DNA of 64,000 nt, taken from Cryptomeria japonica (lineage: Eukaryota; Streptophyta; Pinopsida; Cupressales; Cupressaceae). Position 1 is the first letter of the stretch. Each line of letters opens with the position of its first letter. The notes below the pieces were generated by a model. That model worked only from the letters and a program-made list of their open reading frames with translations. It did no database searches and was not told where the DNA came from. A program made the position numbers and the translations under genes. Location: positions 614,528,755 to 614,592,754 of the forward strand of contig NC_081409.1 of assembly GCF_030272615.1 (NCBI RefSeq), in the 5' to 3' direction. Positions 48,688-60,144 of the stretch are shown one piece after another.

Positions 48688-48721
48688 CCCCCCCTCTACC
48701 AGGTGTCTCTCTCTCCCATTT
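48006..48721 (+). repeat. CT-rich satellite with an 83-nt pure (CT) run
   Basis: CTCTCTC DNA with recurrent TTAGGTGTCTCTCTCTCCCATTCT-type words. A pure CT run at 48603-48685 is followed by about ten C's. Long Ser/Leu-rich frames here (48075-48795) are artefacts of the repeat. The Gypsy element is inserted at 48721/48722. Confidence 0.9.
48717..48721 (+). repeat. Left TSD of the 14.4-kb Gypsy element
   Basis: CATTT before the LTR. CATTC follows the 3' LTR at 63130-63134 (4 of 5 positions). Both flanks are the same CT satellite. Confidence 0.7.
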
Positions 48722-50210
48722 TGGTGCAGGAGCACTTCCTCAAAAAGCTAATCATGGATCTGATGATGAACATTAGGATCTTAGGGTCATTGTGAATGTC
48801 TTTTGTTTGTGAACTTTTCATGTATTCAATAAGGACCCCACCATGTCAACCATTGTCACAAATTAGGCAGCTTGATAAGCCAATTTGGACAATTTGGTGT
48901 ATAAGGGGTAGATTGATGTTTGTTTTGATGTTTGATAGGATTTTAGGGTGCGTAGGTGATGTTTGGTTGATCCAATTTGTGTGGATCCCAAATTGGTGTG
49001 AATTGACAACTTTGTCAAAAAGTGCAACTTTTGCAAGCAAAAGTTCAAATTTTCCACTTTTGGTTGTTCTGATCCTCTCAATGATTCCAACCTCTTAAAA
49101 ATTTGGTTGGTAACCATTGGGGGAGGATATAAGCCTTGTGGACATAAGGTTAGAGTTACTATGGGTTGAAATTTGAAAGCAATAAAACACTGAAAAACTG
49201 AGTTTTTCCTAGAAATTCTGAGTTTGCAGAGGTTGCGCGTCCTTGTAAGAATTGAATTTGAAAAAATAACTCATGGAGAAGATGGAGGGTTGAATCAAAT
49301 TTCTTTTGGTGGTGGTCTAAGGATTTTATCTTTTGTTAGTAGGGAGAACCCTTCAATTTGCTGACTACAACCCGGAAAACAAGGGTTTGGCTAGGGTTTT
49401 ACCTACAAATGGCCATATCTTGCACCTCCTTCCTCTAGAAGTTCTTTCCTTTGGTGGAGTGTAGGATTGGTCAATGTATTCTAGGATTTTCATGGTTTTT
49501 TATAGGGAAGGCTTGGTTGTGGAGAGTGTGATGCAAAACTAGGTAGGTATCTCTATGTGACTACCTTAGACAAAATTAGGATAGTCATCCTAAAATATTA
49601 TAGCAGTGGATTCCAAGCATGAAACCTTGGAATTAGAGGTTATTTACCATCCCCCACATGCTCATGAAGTTGGTTTTGCAGTTGGGAATCTAGAAATGGG
49701 TGTTGCTTTGTAAATTAGACCTAATCGCCCTAATTAGGTCTTTAGGCTTCTAAGGGGTTCGGATCCTTAGATTGCAGATCTTCCCAATCCCTTTTGGGTA
49801 TGAGTGTAAGTCCATAAAGGTTATCTAGAATGGTAATTTTTTTGTCATGTTGTGTTTAATAGTTTAGATTTAAGGGCAAAATACTCGCTAAATAGGGCTA
49901 CTAGCCAAGGGGGTAGGTTTCCAAAGGAAGTATAAGGCATTGATGCCAAAGCCTAAAACCAATGCTTGGAATAGTTCTTAGATGACATGAGTGGACCAAA
50001 TCCAAGGCCCCTAAGAGAAAGAGTCATGGTGAGGCATGTTGGGAATGTTGAAGCCATTTATTCATTTTGAGTAGGGCTAGTCTAGAGGAGTGGGAGAAAT
50101 TCAAACTTTAAGGTGTAGATTCCTTCTTTATAGGATCCTTACTATCATTTGAAGGGTCAAAAAAAAACCTTTTGGGACTTATCCTTAGGTGTGTGAAGGT
50201 CTCTGCATCA
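48722..50210 (+). repeat. 5' LTR of the 14.4-kb Gypsy element
   Basis: 1489 bp, TGGTGCAGGAGCAC ... CTCTGCATCA. Its first ~55 bp match the last codons of pol as repeated at the 3' LTR. Confidence 0.9.
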
Positions 50211-50212
50211 AG

Positions 50213-50230
50213 TGGTATCAGAGCTTAGGA
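50213..50230 (+). promoter_or_regulatory. Primer-binding site (initiator Met tRNA)
   Basis: TGGTATCAGAGCTTAGGA, two bases after the LTR end. The complement of the 3' end of the plant initiator methionine tRNA is the usual primer site for this group. Confidence 0.85.
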
Positions 50231-50259
50231 GTGTACTTTGGACCGAAGAAGAAGACAAG

Positions 50260-51480
50260 ATGTCAGAGGAAGAGGGATCCCAAGATATCCCATCAAGGAT
50301 GACCAATGATGAGTTGGCTGTCTTGGTGAAGAAGCATATGGAAGAAAGAAGAATAGTCAGGGCTAAGAATCAGGCCTTAAGAAATGAAATGGACCAGTTG
50401 AAGGGCACAGTGTGGAGGGGAGAGAGACACTCTGGAGGAGATGAAGAAGGAGATGAAGAGAATATCCCTAGGTAGGAAGAACTAGAGGTTCCTGTAGACC
50501 AGAGACCCCTAATGAGTGTCCTCAAGTCCATGGAAAGAAGAACAATGTATGTGAAGTTGGATCTGCCAGTGTTTACAGACAAGATGGAGCCTGATACAGT
50601 GATGGATTGAATAGACTCCTTGGACAATTTCTTTGAGAGTGAAGACATACTAGAGCACCAAAGGGTGAAGATGACCCAATCCAAAATGAAAGGGGCTGCA
50701 TTGACTTGGTGGACTTTCATCCAAGATGAGAGGGTAAAAGAGGGAAAGAGAAAAGTCGCTACTTGGAAGAAGATGATGGCTTTGGTGAAGGAAGCCTATA
50801 TTATAGTGGACTATAATATCCAATTGCACAATAGGAGACAAAACTTGAAGTAGAAGGATATGGATGTGAGTTCCTACACAGAGGAGTTCATGAAGTTGTG
50901 TGTGAAGACCAAGGTAAAGGAGAGTGAAGATGAGAAGGTGGCGAGATATGTCAATGGACTGAGATTTTCAATCCAAGAAGATTTGAAACTCCACACCCCA
51001 GAGACAGTCCAAAAATGTTTTCAGTTGGCACTTAAGGTGGAGGAGAAGCTAAAGAGGAGGTAGGAGAAAAATAGCAAAGGAAAATGGAGACAACAAAGAG
51101 GGGGAAGAGGCCCTTTCAGAGGTAGAGGAAATGGTTTTGGATACCAAGGCGAGTCTAGCCAAGAAGGCACCAGAGGAGAGAGCAATTATAACCAAGGAGG
51201 AGGCTACAGTCAAAGAGGGAACTTTAGGGGCAGAAGACCATCCTCTAGAGGAAGATCCCAAGGCAGAGGACCTCCTAGATGTTACAACTACAAACAAGAA
51301 GGGCAAATGGCCAATAGGTGTCTGGAGAAGGCTACAAGCTCCATGGGATAAAGGAGGAGCAACTTGGTGTAGGAATCTGATTGCCAAATTGTGGCAAGTG
51401 CAAACACCTATCAAAGTGTTAATTCTCCTGATAGCTATGGCTACCCTAAAAGAGGAGAGGCTTTGATGATGAGGAGAGCA
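50260..51480 (+). pseudogene. Gypsy gag
   Basis: ATG at 50260 (MSEEEGSQDIPSRM). The same frame is open 48 bp further upstream but only through the primer-binding site. The capsid-like region (MKGAALTWWTFIQD, VARYVNGLRFSIQEDL) resembles a Retrotrans_gag domain. An Arg/Gly/Gln-rich stretch precedes a zinc knuckle near 51270-51315 that reads CYNYKQEGQMANRC; the second Cys is Tyr and the His is Gln. Stops near 50473, 50608, 50851 and 51061 fit transitions. Confidence 0.85.
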
Positions 51481-54253
51481 GTAACCACCATGAAGGTACC
51501 TAACAAGGAGCCCCCACAAAGAAAGTCTCTTTTCAAAACTACCTGCAAGGTAGGAGGAAAGGTATGCAAGGTCTTGATAGACTCCGAGTCTACTGAAAAA
51601 TTTTGTGTCACTTGAAATGGTAGAGAAGCTTAAGTTGAGAAGGTTGTCACATCCTTACTCCTACAAGGTCTCCTGGCTCACCTAAGGTTATCAAGAAATG
51701 GTAGAAGAGCACTCTTGGGTAGAGTTTCAGATTGGATCATACAAGGATAGATTGCTATTTGATATAGACAACATGGATGCATGTCATCTCTTATTTGGGA
51801 GACCCTGGTAGTTTGATTTGAAGGCTTATCATGATGGGCTTAGAAACACCTATTCAATCACCAAGGATGGTAAGGTGATAGAGCTTTTACCTATGATGGA
51901 GAATGAGATAGAACTGAAGGGAAAGGAGACCAAAGTGTTGTTGGTAGAGGGAAAGAAGTTCATGAAGGAGATTACAGAGAAGGATGTAGTTTTCTATGCC
52001 CTCATTCCCAAGTCCAAGGTGACAAAGAAGGAGCAGTTTGCAAAGAGGAAAGAAAAAGGACAAAGGAACATAGACCCTACAGTCAAACAGTTACTTGACA
52101 ACTACAAAGGCATCATCTCTGATGGAATGCCAAGATCCCTGCCACCGGTGAGAGACATAAGTCATTGCATAGATCTGATCCCTAGATCTATCCTACCAAA
52201 TAAAGCAGCATACAAGATTACCCTAGACCAGAATGCAGAGATGGCAAGACAAATTGAGGAGTTGGTAGAATCAGGGCTAATTGGCAAAAGTCTAAGCCCG
52301 TGTGGAATACATGTTGTCCTTGCACCCAAGAAAGAAGACACTTAAAGGCTATGCATAGACTCAAGGGCCATCAACAAGATAACTATAAGGTATAGGTACC
52401 CAATCCCTAGGATAGAGGATTTACTTGATTGCTTGGGAAGCGCAAAATATTTCATGAAAATGGATCTAAAGAGGATACCATCAGATTAGAATAAGGCCAG
52501 AGGATGAATGGAAAACAACTTTTTAAACCAATGAGGGGTTATATGAGTGGAAATTCATGCCATTTGGGTTGTCCAATGCCACTTGTATCTTTATGAGGTT
52601 GATGAATGAGGTCTTGGTTGAGTTCATAGGCAAATTTTTAATAGTATACCTTGATGATATCTTGATCTTTAGCCACTCAAGGGAAGAACACCTCAAACAT
52701 GTAGATATGGTCCTCAAAATATTACATGAAGAGCAGCTAATGATAAAATTAGATAAGTGTTTGTTCATGCAGGAGGAGATCATCTATTTGATCTTTGTAA
52801 TCTCACAAGGTGAGTTGAAAATGGACCAGGAGAAGGTAAGTGCTATACTATCTTGGCCAACACCTAAAACTATGAACGATGTCTAGAGTTTCCATGACTT
52901 ATTAACTTTTTATAGGAAGTTTATAAGGGGATTTAGTCATGTTTGTGCACCAATGCTTGACACCATAATGGGAGGACAAAAGTGCAAGTTCAGTTGGACC
53001 AAGGAGGCAGATGACTCATTTGAAACTTTGAAGAAGAAAGTTGCAGAATAACCAGTCCTTGCCCTACTAGACTTCAACAAGATATTTCAGGTAGAATGTG
53101 ATGCAAGAAACATGGCTATTGGGGCAGTACTCAATTAGGAAGGAAGGCCAATTGCCTTTTTTAGTGAAAAAATAAATGATGCCAAGAGGAGATACTCATC
53201 CTATGATTTGGAGATGTATGCTTTGGTTCAGTCATTGAAGAAGTGGAGGCACTATTTATTGCCTAAAGGGTTTATAGTTTTCACTAATAATCAGGTACTC
53301 AGTTTCATAAATAGTCAGGAGAAGTTAAACCACAGGCACATGAAGTGGGTAGAGACCCTACAAGCTTTCACCTTCAACTTCAAGCACAAAAATGGGGTCA
53401 AGAATAAAGTTGCAGATGCCTTGAGCAGGAGGGTCTTAACCATCAACCAAATTTAGATGGAATGTGTTGGCATTGACTCCTTGAAGAACATGTATGATGT
53501 TCATGAAGATTTTGGAGAGATCTAAAAGGTATGTGAGTCTTTTGGTGAGAGGTATCATGTTGAATTTTCTAAGTTTTTTATCCAAGAGGGATTGCTATTC
53601 AAAGGTGGAAAGTTATGTATACCTAAGTGTTCAATGAGATTGAATATCATTAGAGAGAAGCATTGTGGAGCAATGGTAGGTCATTTTTGTGTTTAAAAGA
53701 CCCTTGACCTTGTGAAAAGACACTACTATTGGCCTAAGTTGAAGGCAGATGTAAGGAGGTTTGTGGAAACATGTGTGATCTTTCAGAAAGCCAAAGAGAA
53801 ATCCACCAATGCATGTTTGTACCAACATTTACCCATTCCTTCTAGGGCATGGGCAAGCATAAGCATGCTTTTTGTGTTGCGTCTGCCTAGGAAAAGGAGG
53901 GGATTTGATAGTGTTTTTGTAGTGGTGGACAGATTTAGGAAAATGGTTCACTTCTTGCCATGCAAAACCTCTTGTGATGCCTCATATGTTGCAGACTTGT
54001 TTTTCAAAGATATAGTCAAGATACATGGGTTACCTATAAATATAGTTTCAGACAAGGATGTGAAGTTCACATTTTTGGAGGACCCTATGGAAGAATTTGG
54101 GAACCAACCTAGCTTTCTCATCTGCCTACCATCCCCAAATGGATGGACAAACTAAAGTTGTCAATAGGTCCTTGGGGAACCTATTAAGATGTTTGACAAG
54201 ACAACATGGAGAGAAATGGGACAACATACTATCACGAGAAGAGTTCTCATACA
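51481..54253 (+). pseudogene. Gypsy pol, first part: protease, RT, RNase H, integrase
   Basis: Protease active site reads LIDSEST (about 51570-51590): the expected Gly is Glu. A one-base insertion in the A run near 51598 shifts the frame. Reverse transcriptase: LIPRSILPNKAAYK, MPFGLSNAT and YLDDILIFS (52640-52670), with a 2-bp loss near 52472. RNase H region: VECDAR, EMYALVQSLKKWRHYLL, HKNGVKNKVADALSRR. Integrase zinc part and core: HYYWPKLKADVRRFVETC, FDSVFVVVDRF, NIVSDKDVKF. The first catalytic Asp is lost (MLFVLRLP) and the Glu reads Lys (GQTKVVN, in a shifted frame). The reading stops at 54253 at the nested insertion and resumes at 60935. Confidence 0.9.
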
Positions 54254-54258
54254 ATGAC
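54254..54258 (+). repeat. Left TSD of the nested element (ATGAC)
   Basis: Identical to 60930-60934. It is part of the Gypsy integrase coding sequence. Confidence 0.95.
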
Positions 54259-55044
54259 TGTTAGGATTCCCAAAGATACTGAGAGGGGGGGGTGAATCAG
54301 TATCTAATCGGTATATAAGTTTACTTGACTTAAAACATGAAATGCATATTAAAATTGTGTACCGGTAAGCCAGAAATAATGCAGTAACTAAGAATAATAA
54401 CAAAAACATGAGAAGCACACCATAACACAGTATTTTAATGAGGAAACACAGTGTAGGAAAAACCTCGGTGGGATTTGTGACCCACAATATTTTCTTACTG
54501 GCCAATAAGGGAATATTACTCTTACAATAGGGGCCTGCACATGCAGGAAGGCCAAGTGCCTAGAGCTCACTGCTCAATTACAAAAGAAGTCACACTGACT
54601 TACAAAAATGGATTATACTAATCCAATGTCTTGTACTGCTTCAGATCAACATATGTTATGCTAGATTCAGTACTGGTTTAAGCTTTGCTACAACATAAAC
54701 CCTGAACCAATATTTCACATATTAGGTCTGCTTATTTCGCATCCTATTTCACACACTTCCTATTACAAAATGATCTCATACATATATGAGTCATATTACA
54801 ACTCGCCATGTTGGCCTACAATGATTTTACAATTAATTACAAAATACATTTTAAACAAAATTGAAGTCAGCCAAGGTGCTGGTATCATTCCTTTCACTGC
54901 CGGTGTTCTGTATGTTGGTGTAGAGTATGTTGGTGTCAGTGTCGGTATCTTTGTCTTGCTGATGTCCTATGATTGCAAGGTTTCCATCAATGACAAAACC
55001 TTCAATCACCTACAATTTCTCATTGGAGTGTGCATTTGCCAACA
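54259..55044 (-). repeat. 3' LTR of the nested non-autonomous element
   Basis: On the minus strand TGTTGGCAAATG ... GGGAATCCTAACA. The ORFs on both strands here (54161-54570, 54770-55117) arise by chance and recur in the other LTR. Confidence 0.95.
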
Positions 55045-55045
55045 A

Positions 55046-55268
55046 TCTCCTCCTTTGGCATTAATGGCAACACTCATGAGAAAAGTCAAAAGTGTCCAAA
55101 ATGATATCCAAAAATAGTCTACCAAAATTGTCTTACCAAAACTATGTGCCAAAAAAAATGTATTCTCCCCCTAAGCAGATGATTTCCTTTCTTCTGACCA
55201 TTTTTATCATCTCACTACTCCCCCTTTGACATCAATGACAAAGGTTGTTATTCAGTGTCAGTGGAGTC
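55046..55268 (-). promoter_or_regulatory. 3' block with three polypurine tracts
   Basis: On the minus strand: GATGTCAAAGGGGGAGTAGT (about 55213-55232), TTAGGGGGAGAA (about 55163-55174) and ATGCCAAAGGAGGAGA next to the LTR (55046-55061). The last is preceded by GTGTTGCCATTA, almost the same words as in the Copia element before its 3' LTR. Confidence 0.85.
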
Positions 55269-57222
55269 CTACCTGGATTCTTGTAACCGGTGGGTTACAA
55301 TCTGAAATATATCTATCAAGATCAAGTTTATACCATTACTAAATGTTTTGTTGTCATTTATTGCCTCTTGAGTTCTTTGCATAGTACCAGTGAGTATGTG
55401 CATTTTCTCTTCCAGTGTCTTCAGTCCGGGAACGAGAGCCTCAGATATTTCTCTTCTCAAAGAAATAAGGTATTCAAGTCTTGGACTAAGTCTACATTTC
55501 AAGTCCTTTGCTTTATCCTTTATTCCCTGTTTGTCATTTTCTAACTTCTTGATTTTCTCTTCTTGCTCTTCAATCTTCTTCTCTAACTCCAAAAATGAAT
55601 CCAATGCACCTATCAGATTGTCAGCAATATTTTTTATCTTATCTTGTGCTTTGCTGATCTCCTTGTCAAGATCCTCTATAAAAATATTTGTTTTACACGT
55701 GTCCCTGTATAGTTTCTTGGAGTCAAGAATTATTTCTCCAAGTTCTGGTAGTAGAGTATCCATTTTCTCCTTGTTCTTATTTACAATATCCTCAAAGAAT
55801 TTCTCTTTTTCCTTTATCATCCTTTCCTTAAATGTATCCTCATTTATTTGATCAATAGTCAGTAAGTTATCGGTGATGAACTTAGACAATGTGTCTAGTT
55901 GTCCTAAAGAATACTTATTATCAACTGTGCACTTTGGTGCAACCAATTTAAGAATTGGAATTGTATCATCAATAGCCTTATAGGCTTGTGCATTGCATTC
56001 TGTGATCTTCTTTATTGAATCTAACAAGACATTTATTACATTTGTAGGTCTGAATTCTGCCATAGATGTACTAGATGTTTGTCCAAACAGTCTTTATAAT
56101 ATCCATGCTACCGGTTGTGGTAATTAATTTACTTGATTCGACCTCTGGTAGGTCAATCTGTGTTTGCATTTCCACAAACAGAGGTTTTTTTCTTTTTAGT
56201 TTGGGCCGGTGGTACTGTGTCTATCTGAACCTATGCTTCAACCTGTACCTATTTTGGTTTCTCTATCTGTGTCTCAAAGGGTTTCTTTGAGCTTTTAACT
56301 ATCAGTTTCTCAAATGTAATCTCATTTTGTACCTCTGAACTCTCTTTTGCCAGTTCTTCAAATGGTTTTTCTGTTGTATCTATCAGTTTCTTTGTGGTAT
56401 CCTCTACCGATTGCTCTGTCTGTGTAGGTTTTTCTATGTTCATCTCAACCTATGTAGCCAGTGACTCAGTAGTCACATTTTTCACCTTGTCCTCAGTGGT
56501 TTCTTTGCCAACCACAACATTAAATTCTTATGTGTCTACATTTACCATATACAAAATTTCAGAATTAGGATTTGTATCCTTTATCAGAGTTTCCATACTC
56601 TCTGTGGTTGGTTGTTTGTTAGTAGTGTCTACCGGTGGAGTATCTGAAAGAGGTGGGGGCACATTATCAGTTTTTTTCAGGCTTGGTGGCCCACCTACCT
56701 TACCTTTCCCCTTATCTCCGTCCTTTTGATATACTTTGATAGTTTTTGGCCTAAGTAATTCTTCCTCTTTTTTTTTTCCACAAAGAACATATCCCATCCA
56801 TCTGATGTTTCCTTAGATATTTCATTTACTCTACCAGCCATTAGTACTACATGTCGATGAGCAGTAGAAAATACTATCTAGTTAGCCTCACTAATTAATT
56901 TGTCTATTTCATCAGGTGAGTTAACTGGATACACTGCCAGTAATTTTTCAATCTTAATCTTTTTATCCAATTCAACAATGGCTAATCTTCTAGCTTCAAG
57001 TCTCCTATATAGATCATTTGGAATTTCATCAACAATTTGCATCAAAAAATTCTTGTATATATCTAAGTGTAGAAGTACATTGTTCTCTATGCTTTCCTTA
57101 TCATCAGCTGATAGTGTATTGTATATTTTGTTTATGTTCTTCAGCTTACCATCCTCTGTAATTTCGCTAAGAAGTTTGTCTAGAGGAGCAATAGTCTATT
57201 TCACCTTCTTCTTAGGAGTCAT
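55269..57222 (-). pseudogene. Nested element ORF3: Pro/Thr/Lys-rich and coiled-coil protein, unknown
   Basis: About 650 codons on the minus strand, from ATG 57222 (MTPKKKVK) to TAA at 55269-55271. Broken by a TAG near 57196, an A10-run frameshift near 56774, further stops near 56880, 56528, 56450, 56248 and 56232, and a shift near 56080. The last 264 codons (55269-56063) are open. The middle is rich in Lys, Glu, Thr and Pro (PPPLSDTPPVDTTNKQPTTE). The C-terminal part is a strong coiled coil (EKKIEEQEEKIKKLENDKQG). No enzyme motif was seen. It may originally have been fused to ORF2, which ends only 18 bp upstream of this ATG in another frame. Confidence 0.7.
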
Positions 57223-57239
57223 TTTCTTTGTTGGATGCC

Positions 57240-58670
57240 TTACTGCCTATTATTTTTGTCTGGTTCTTTTAGTGTAGGAGAGGGTACCGGTGGGGGTTTT
57301 CTTTTCCTTTCCACTCTTTTAAATATTGTCGGTATATCACTCTCAGAAGAAGTTCCAACTGGTGAAAGATGAGTTTCTGGTTGAGGTGCTTCCAACTCAC
57401 TTTCACTTATACCAGTTTGTCTCAAAACATCTTCCTTGATTGCCTTTGCTTGTCGGGTTCCTTTTCTTACAGTTGCTTCAACTTTCTTAACCATTTTCCT
57501 AGATTGAATAGTACTTTCTATTGTTTCAGCACTACCAAACACTTTCTCTTCCGATTCCTTTGGAGCTTCAAGGAGGGATTTTGCATAAGTTTCTATGATG
57601 TTGTCATCTATTTCATAGCCCATTTCAGTTACCCAAATAGTTCTAGGGATAACTGCCTCCATCCAGATTTCATCTTTCTTGATCACAAAACAGATTTCTT
57701 TCTGATACTTATCCACAATAGCTTGTGACAATCTTACTCTAGTTTTCATTCGAGCCGTCAATTCTTGAAAATACTCATTTAGGTTTTTCTCCCTATTCTC
57801 TCCCATATTGCTCAGTAAATCTAATAGTTGTTTTCCTACCGGGATGTCAAAGCCAAACTCTCTAGCACCAATACCGGGTACTTGTTTGGTTATGTATAGC
57901 ATCAAACAAACAAGTAAGTTTCCGAATCTGAATGTTCCTTTCTTATCTCCTTTAATCTTTCCCAAATTGTCTATCAGCTCATCTTTAAGCCATTCACATA
58001 TATCTATTCTTGCATTATCATTGACCATATCATAGGCACTTTTGATACATAGGCTAGAAACTGAATTTAACCTATTTGCATGTGTAGCCTTATAACCTAA
58101 GATCATATTGATAAATCTGACATTAATGTCTTTTACATCGTTTACCCTTAAAGACCTTTTATCAAATGTTGCACCAGTTAGGTTTGTCAATGTGTCATTT
58201 GAGACCTTCTTTGTTTTGTTAGGTCTGTTACCAGTGGAAGGTAACCCTGTTACAGCTTTTACGGCTTCTTTTGTGATTTTATGAATTGAGTCCAACCAGA
58301 AAAATTCACCATGTACTCTGCTTAACATAATCCTTATGATATCCTTGGGAAAATCTGGGATATTAAGAATTTCAGTAAAACCTAGGGCTTCCACTATTTT
58401 GTGTTCCGGCTTGACATTTTCAGATTCATCACAAATCACAGACTTATACATATTCTTAATCTCATCATCACCTAGTTCCTCAATATGATAATGTATATAC
58501 ATCCTAGGGTCTTCAACATATACTACTCCCTTAGGAATTTGAGAAAATGCACCTATGCTATCATCTTTCTTTGCAATTTCAAGAACCAGTTTAAAAATGG
58601 GTCTAGGGTGCTTAATAACCTCAACAACAGTAGGGTTTCCAATAAATTCAGGAGTGGATGAAGATGCCAT
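57240..58670 (-). CDS. Nested element ORF2: intact 476-residue protein, unknown function
   Basis: It starts ATG at 58670 (MASSSTPEFIGNPTVVEV) and ends TAA at 57240-57242, without a single stop or frameshift, unlike every other retroelement ORF here. Residues about 115-150 hold VHGEFFWLDSIHKITKEA followed by VTGLPSTGNRP. A similar layout occurs in the extra ORF at 26772-28234, and both recall plant mobile-element proteins of gag-like helical type (inference). The C-terminal 110 residues are basic and Pro-rich with a nuclear-signal-like cluster (KRVERKRKPPP). No protease, nuclease or polymerase motif was found. It lies 290 bp after ORF1 and would need internal initiation, splicing or read-through. 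Coding potential is clear from length; the function is unknown. Confidence 0.75.
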   Translation of the reverse strand: MASSSTPEFIGNPTVVEVIKHPRPIFKLVLEIAKKDDSIGAFSQIPKGVVYVEDPRMYIHYHIEELGDDEIKNMYKSVICDESENVKPEHKIVEALGFTEILNIPDFPKDIIRIMLSRVHGEFFWLDSIHKITKEAVKAVTGLPSTGNRPNKTKKVSNDTLTNLTGATFDKRSLRVNDVKDINVRFINMILGYKATHANRLNSVSSLCIKSAYDMVNDNARIDICEWLKDELIDNLGKIKGDKKGTFRFGNLLVCLMLYITKQVPGIGAREFGFDIPVGKQLLDLLSNMGENREKNLNEYFQELTARMKTRVRLSQAIVDKYQKEICFVIKKDEIWMEAVIPRTIWVTEMGYEIDDNIIETYAKSLLEAPKESEEKVFGSAETIESTIQSRKMVKKVEATVRKGTRQAKAIKEDVLRQTGISESELEAPQPETHLSPVGTSSESDIPTIFKRVERKRKPPPVPSPTLKEPDKNNRQ

Positions 58671-58960
58671 AGCTATAAATACCTCAATCTGCCTTAGGGA
58701 TGAATTTTTTGATGGATTGCTTCACTTCTTCACTTGGGAATTTTTGCACTCTCAAAGATTTGAATGCTTGGTGAATGAAAAAGGAGCCAAAACACTTGCT
58801 TTATAATGTTATTTTCTCCAACTACCATATTTAATGCTTGCCGGTTAAGTCACAACTTAAGTCATCTGCTGATATAGAAGCAATTTTAACTTCTCACCAT
58901 CAACCGAGGGAATAATAGAAAGTTTTTCATTTTGTTGCTAAACCCCCAAAGGATTTTTCT
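58671..58960 (-). other. Spacer between nested-element ORF1 and ORF2
   Basis: 290 bp without an open frame of note on the minus strand. It would act as an intergenic leader for ORF2. Confidence 0.4.
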
Positions 58961-60073
58961 TCAGTTAGATGAAGAGTCTCCTGCCGGTGGAGTGTTACTC
59001 TATTCTACCGATGGAGGAGTATTCCCATCAACATTCAGATCTGACTTTCTGATCCATTGTTTTGAGAATTCTTTCTTTACCTCTTCAACCTTTTCTTTAC
59101 CTTTCAAACTATGACCTTTGTTATTTGCCGGTGATGCCTTACTTCTACAAAATTTTGCAATATGTCAAATTTTGTTACAGGCATAACCAGTCACATTGTT
59201 TTTTTAAATAGCTTTCCCATATCCTATGCTGGTATGTGTTCTGCATTGATTAGATAAGTGTCCAAATCTTCCACAAATATAACATCTTACATTCATTCTG
59301 CAATTCTCTGAATTATGACCAACTTTGTTGCATTTAGAACATTGATCGATGGGTGTATTAGTATTCTGATAATTTCTAGATCTACACTAATTTTCTCTAT
59401 GACCATACTTGTTATAGTTATAGCATATGCCATTAAATTTGTAAGCAGTAGGTTGTCTTACCGGTTTGCTATGATCATGATTGTTTGCAGTACTGGAGAT
59501 TTCACCAACTTCAAAGCTAAGGCCATTTGTATCACCATTAGGTTTCTGATTCTTCAGCATGTCACCAAGTTCTTCTGAACTTTTCTTTAATTTCTCCTTG
59601 TGTTGATTTGTAGCAGTCAGTTCATTCTCCAAGATTCCTTTCTATCTCATGAGTTCAGTTTTGTCATTTTGTGTGTACATAAGATCTGTCTTCAACATAT
59701 CATTTTCATGACTAAGTCTTGTGTTTTCATTTCTAGCATCATATAGTCTTCTAACCAGGTCTTCTTCATTCTTCTTTCTGTCTTCAATTTCTTTACAGAA
59801 TCTCATAGTCATATCTTGCATCTCATTCTTTGTTGTACTGATTTCTTGTCTTAGCTTGTTTACCAAATCATTAAGAGTTTCCTTTTTATTTTCCTCATTC
59901 TGTATATTTTCACAAAGTTCTCTCCTCTTGTTCCTTGCAATAGTAAAATTCTCTTGAAGTGCTTGAATAATATCCTAAGAAGATTTTAGATCATCCTCAA
60001 GTTTGATATTCTTCACTTTTTCTGCATCATAGTCTGTAAGAGTTATTTCCAATTGCTTTCTCAAGTTTTCCAT
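58961..60073 (-). pseudogene. Nested element ORF1: coiled-coil and CCHC zinc-knuckle gag-like protein
   Basis: It starts ATG at 60073 (MENLRKQLEITLTDYD) and ends TGA 58961-58963, about 370 codons with several in-frame stops. The N-terminal ~220 residues are a long coiled coil (VRRLYDARNENTRLSHENDM). Zinc knuckles follow at about 59205-59430: CYNYNKYGHREN (second Cys changed to Tyr), CSKCNKVGHNSENC, CYICGRFGHLSNQC and a poorer fourth. A Lys/Glu-rich linker and a Pro/Ser tail end it. This is the nucleic-acid-binding part of a gag protein, with a coiled coil in place of an obvious capsid domain. Its likely role is RNA packaging, perhaps together with a helper element's gag (inference). Confidence 0.75.
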
Positions 60074-60129
60074 CTCTATCGGTGACAAGATCTTCCTCAA
60101 GCTATTAGGCTTCTGAAAATAGAGGACCA

Positions 60130-60142
60130 GGCTCTGATACCA
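60130..60142 (-). promoter_or_regulatory. Primer-binding site of the nested element
   Basis: On the minus strand TGGTATCAGAGCC, two bases after the LTR end CCTAACA. It matches the initiator methionine tRNA. Confidence 0.9.
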
Positions 60143-60144
60143 AT

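Noticed and set aside
48075-48795. Ser/Leu-rich open frames of up to 233 codons
   Set aside because: They are translations of the CT satellite in every frame and have no start context or domain.
55390-55851. Plus-strand Ser/Phe-rich frame of 153 codons
   Set aside because: Complement of the coiled-coil ORF3 on the minus strand; the bias comes from its Glu/Lys codons.
56900-57728. Plus-strand frames opposite ORF2 and ORF3
   Set aside because: Antisense shadows of the real minus-strand ORFs.
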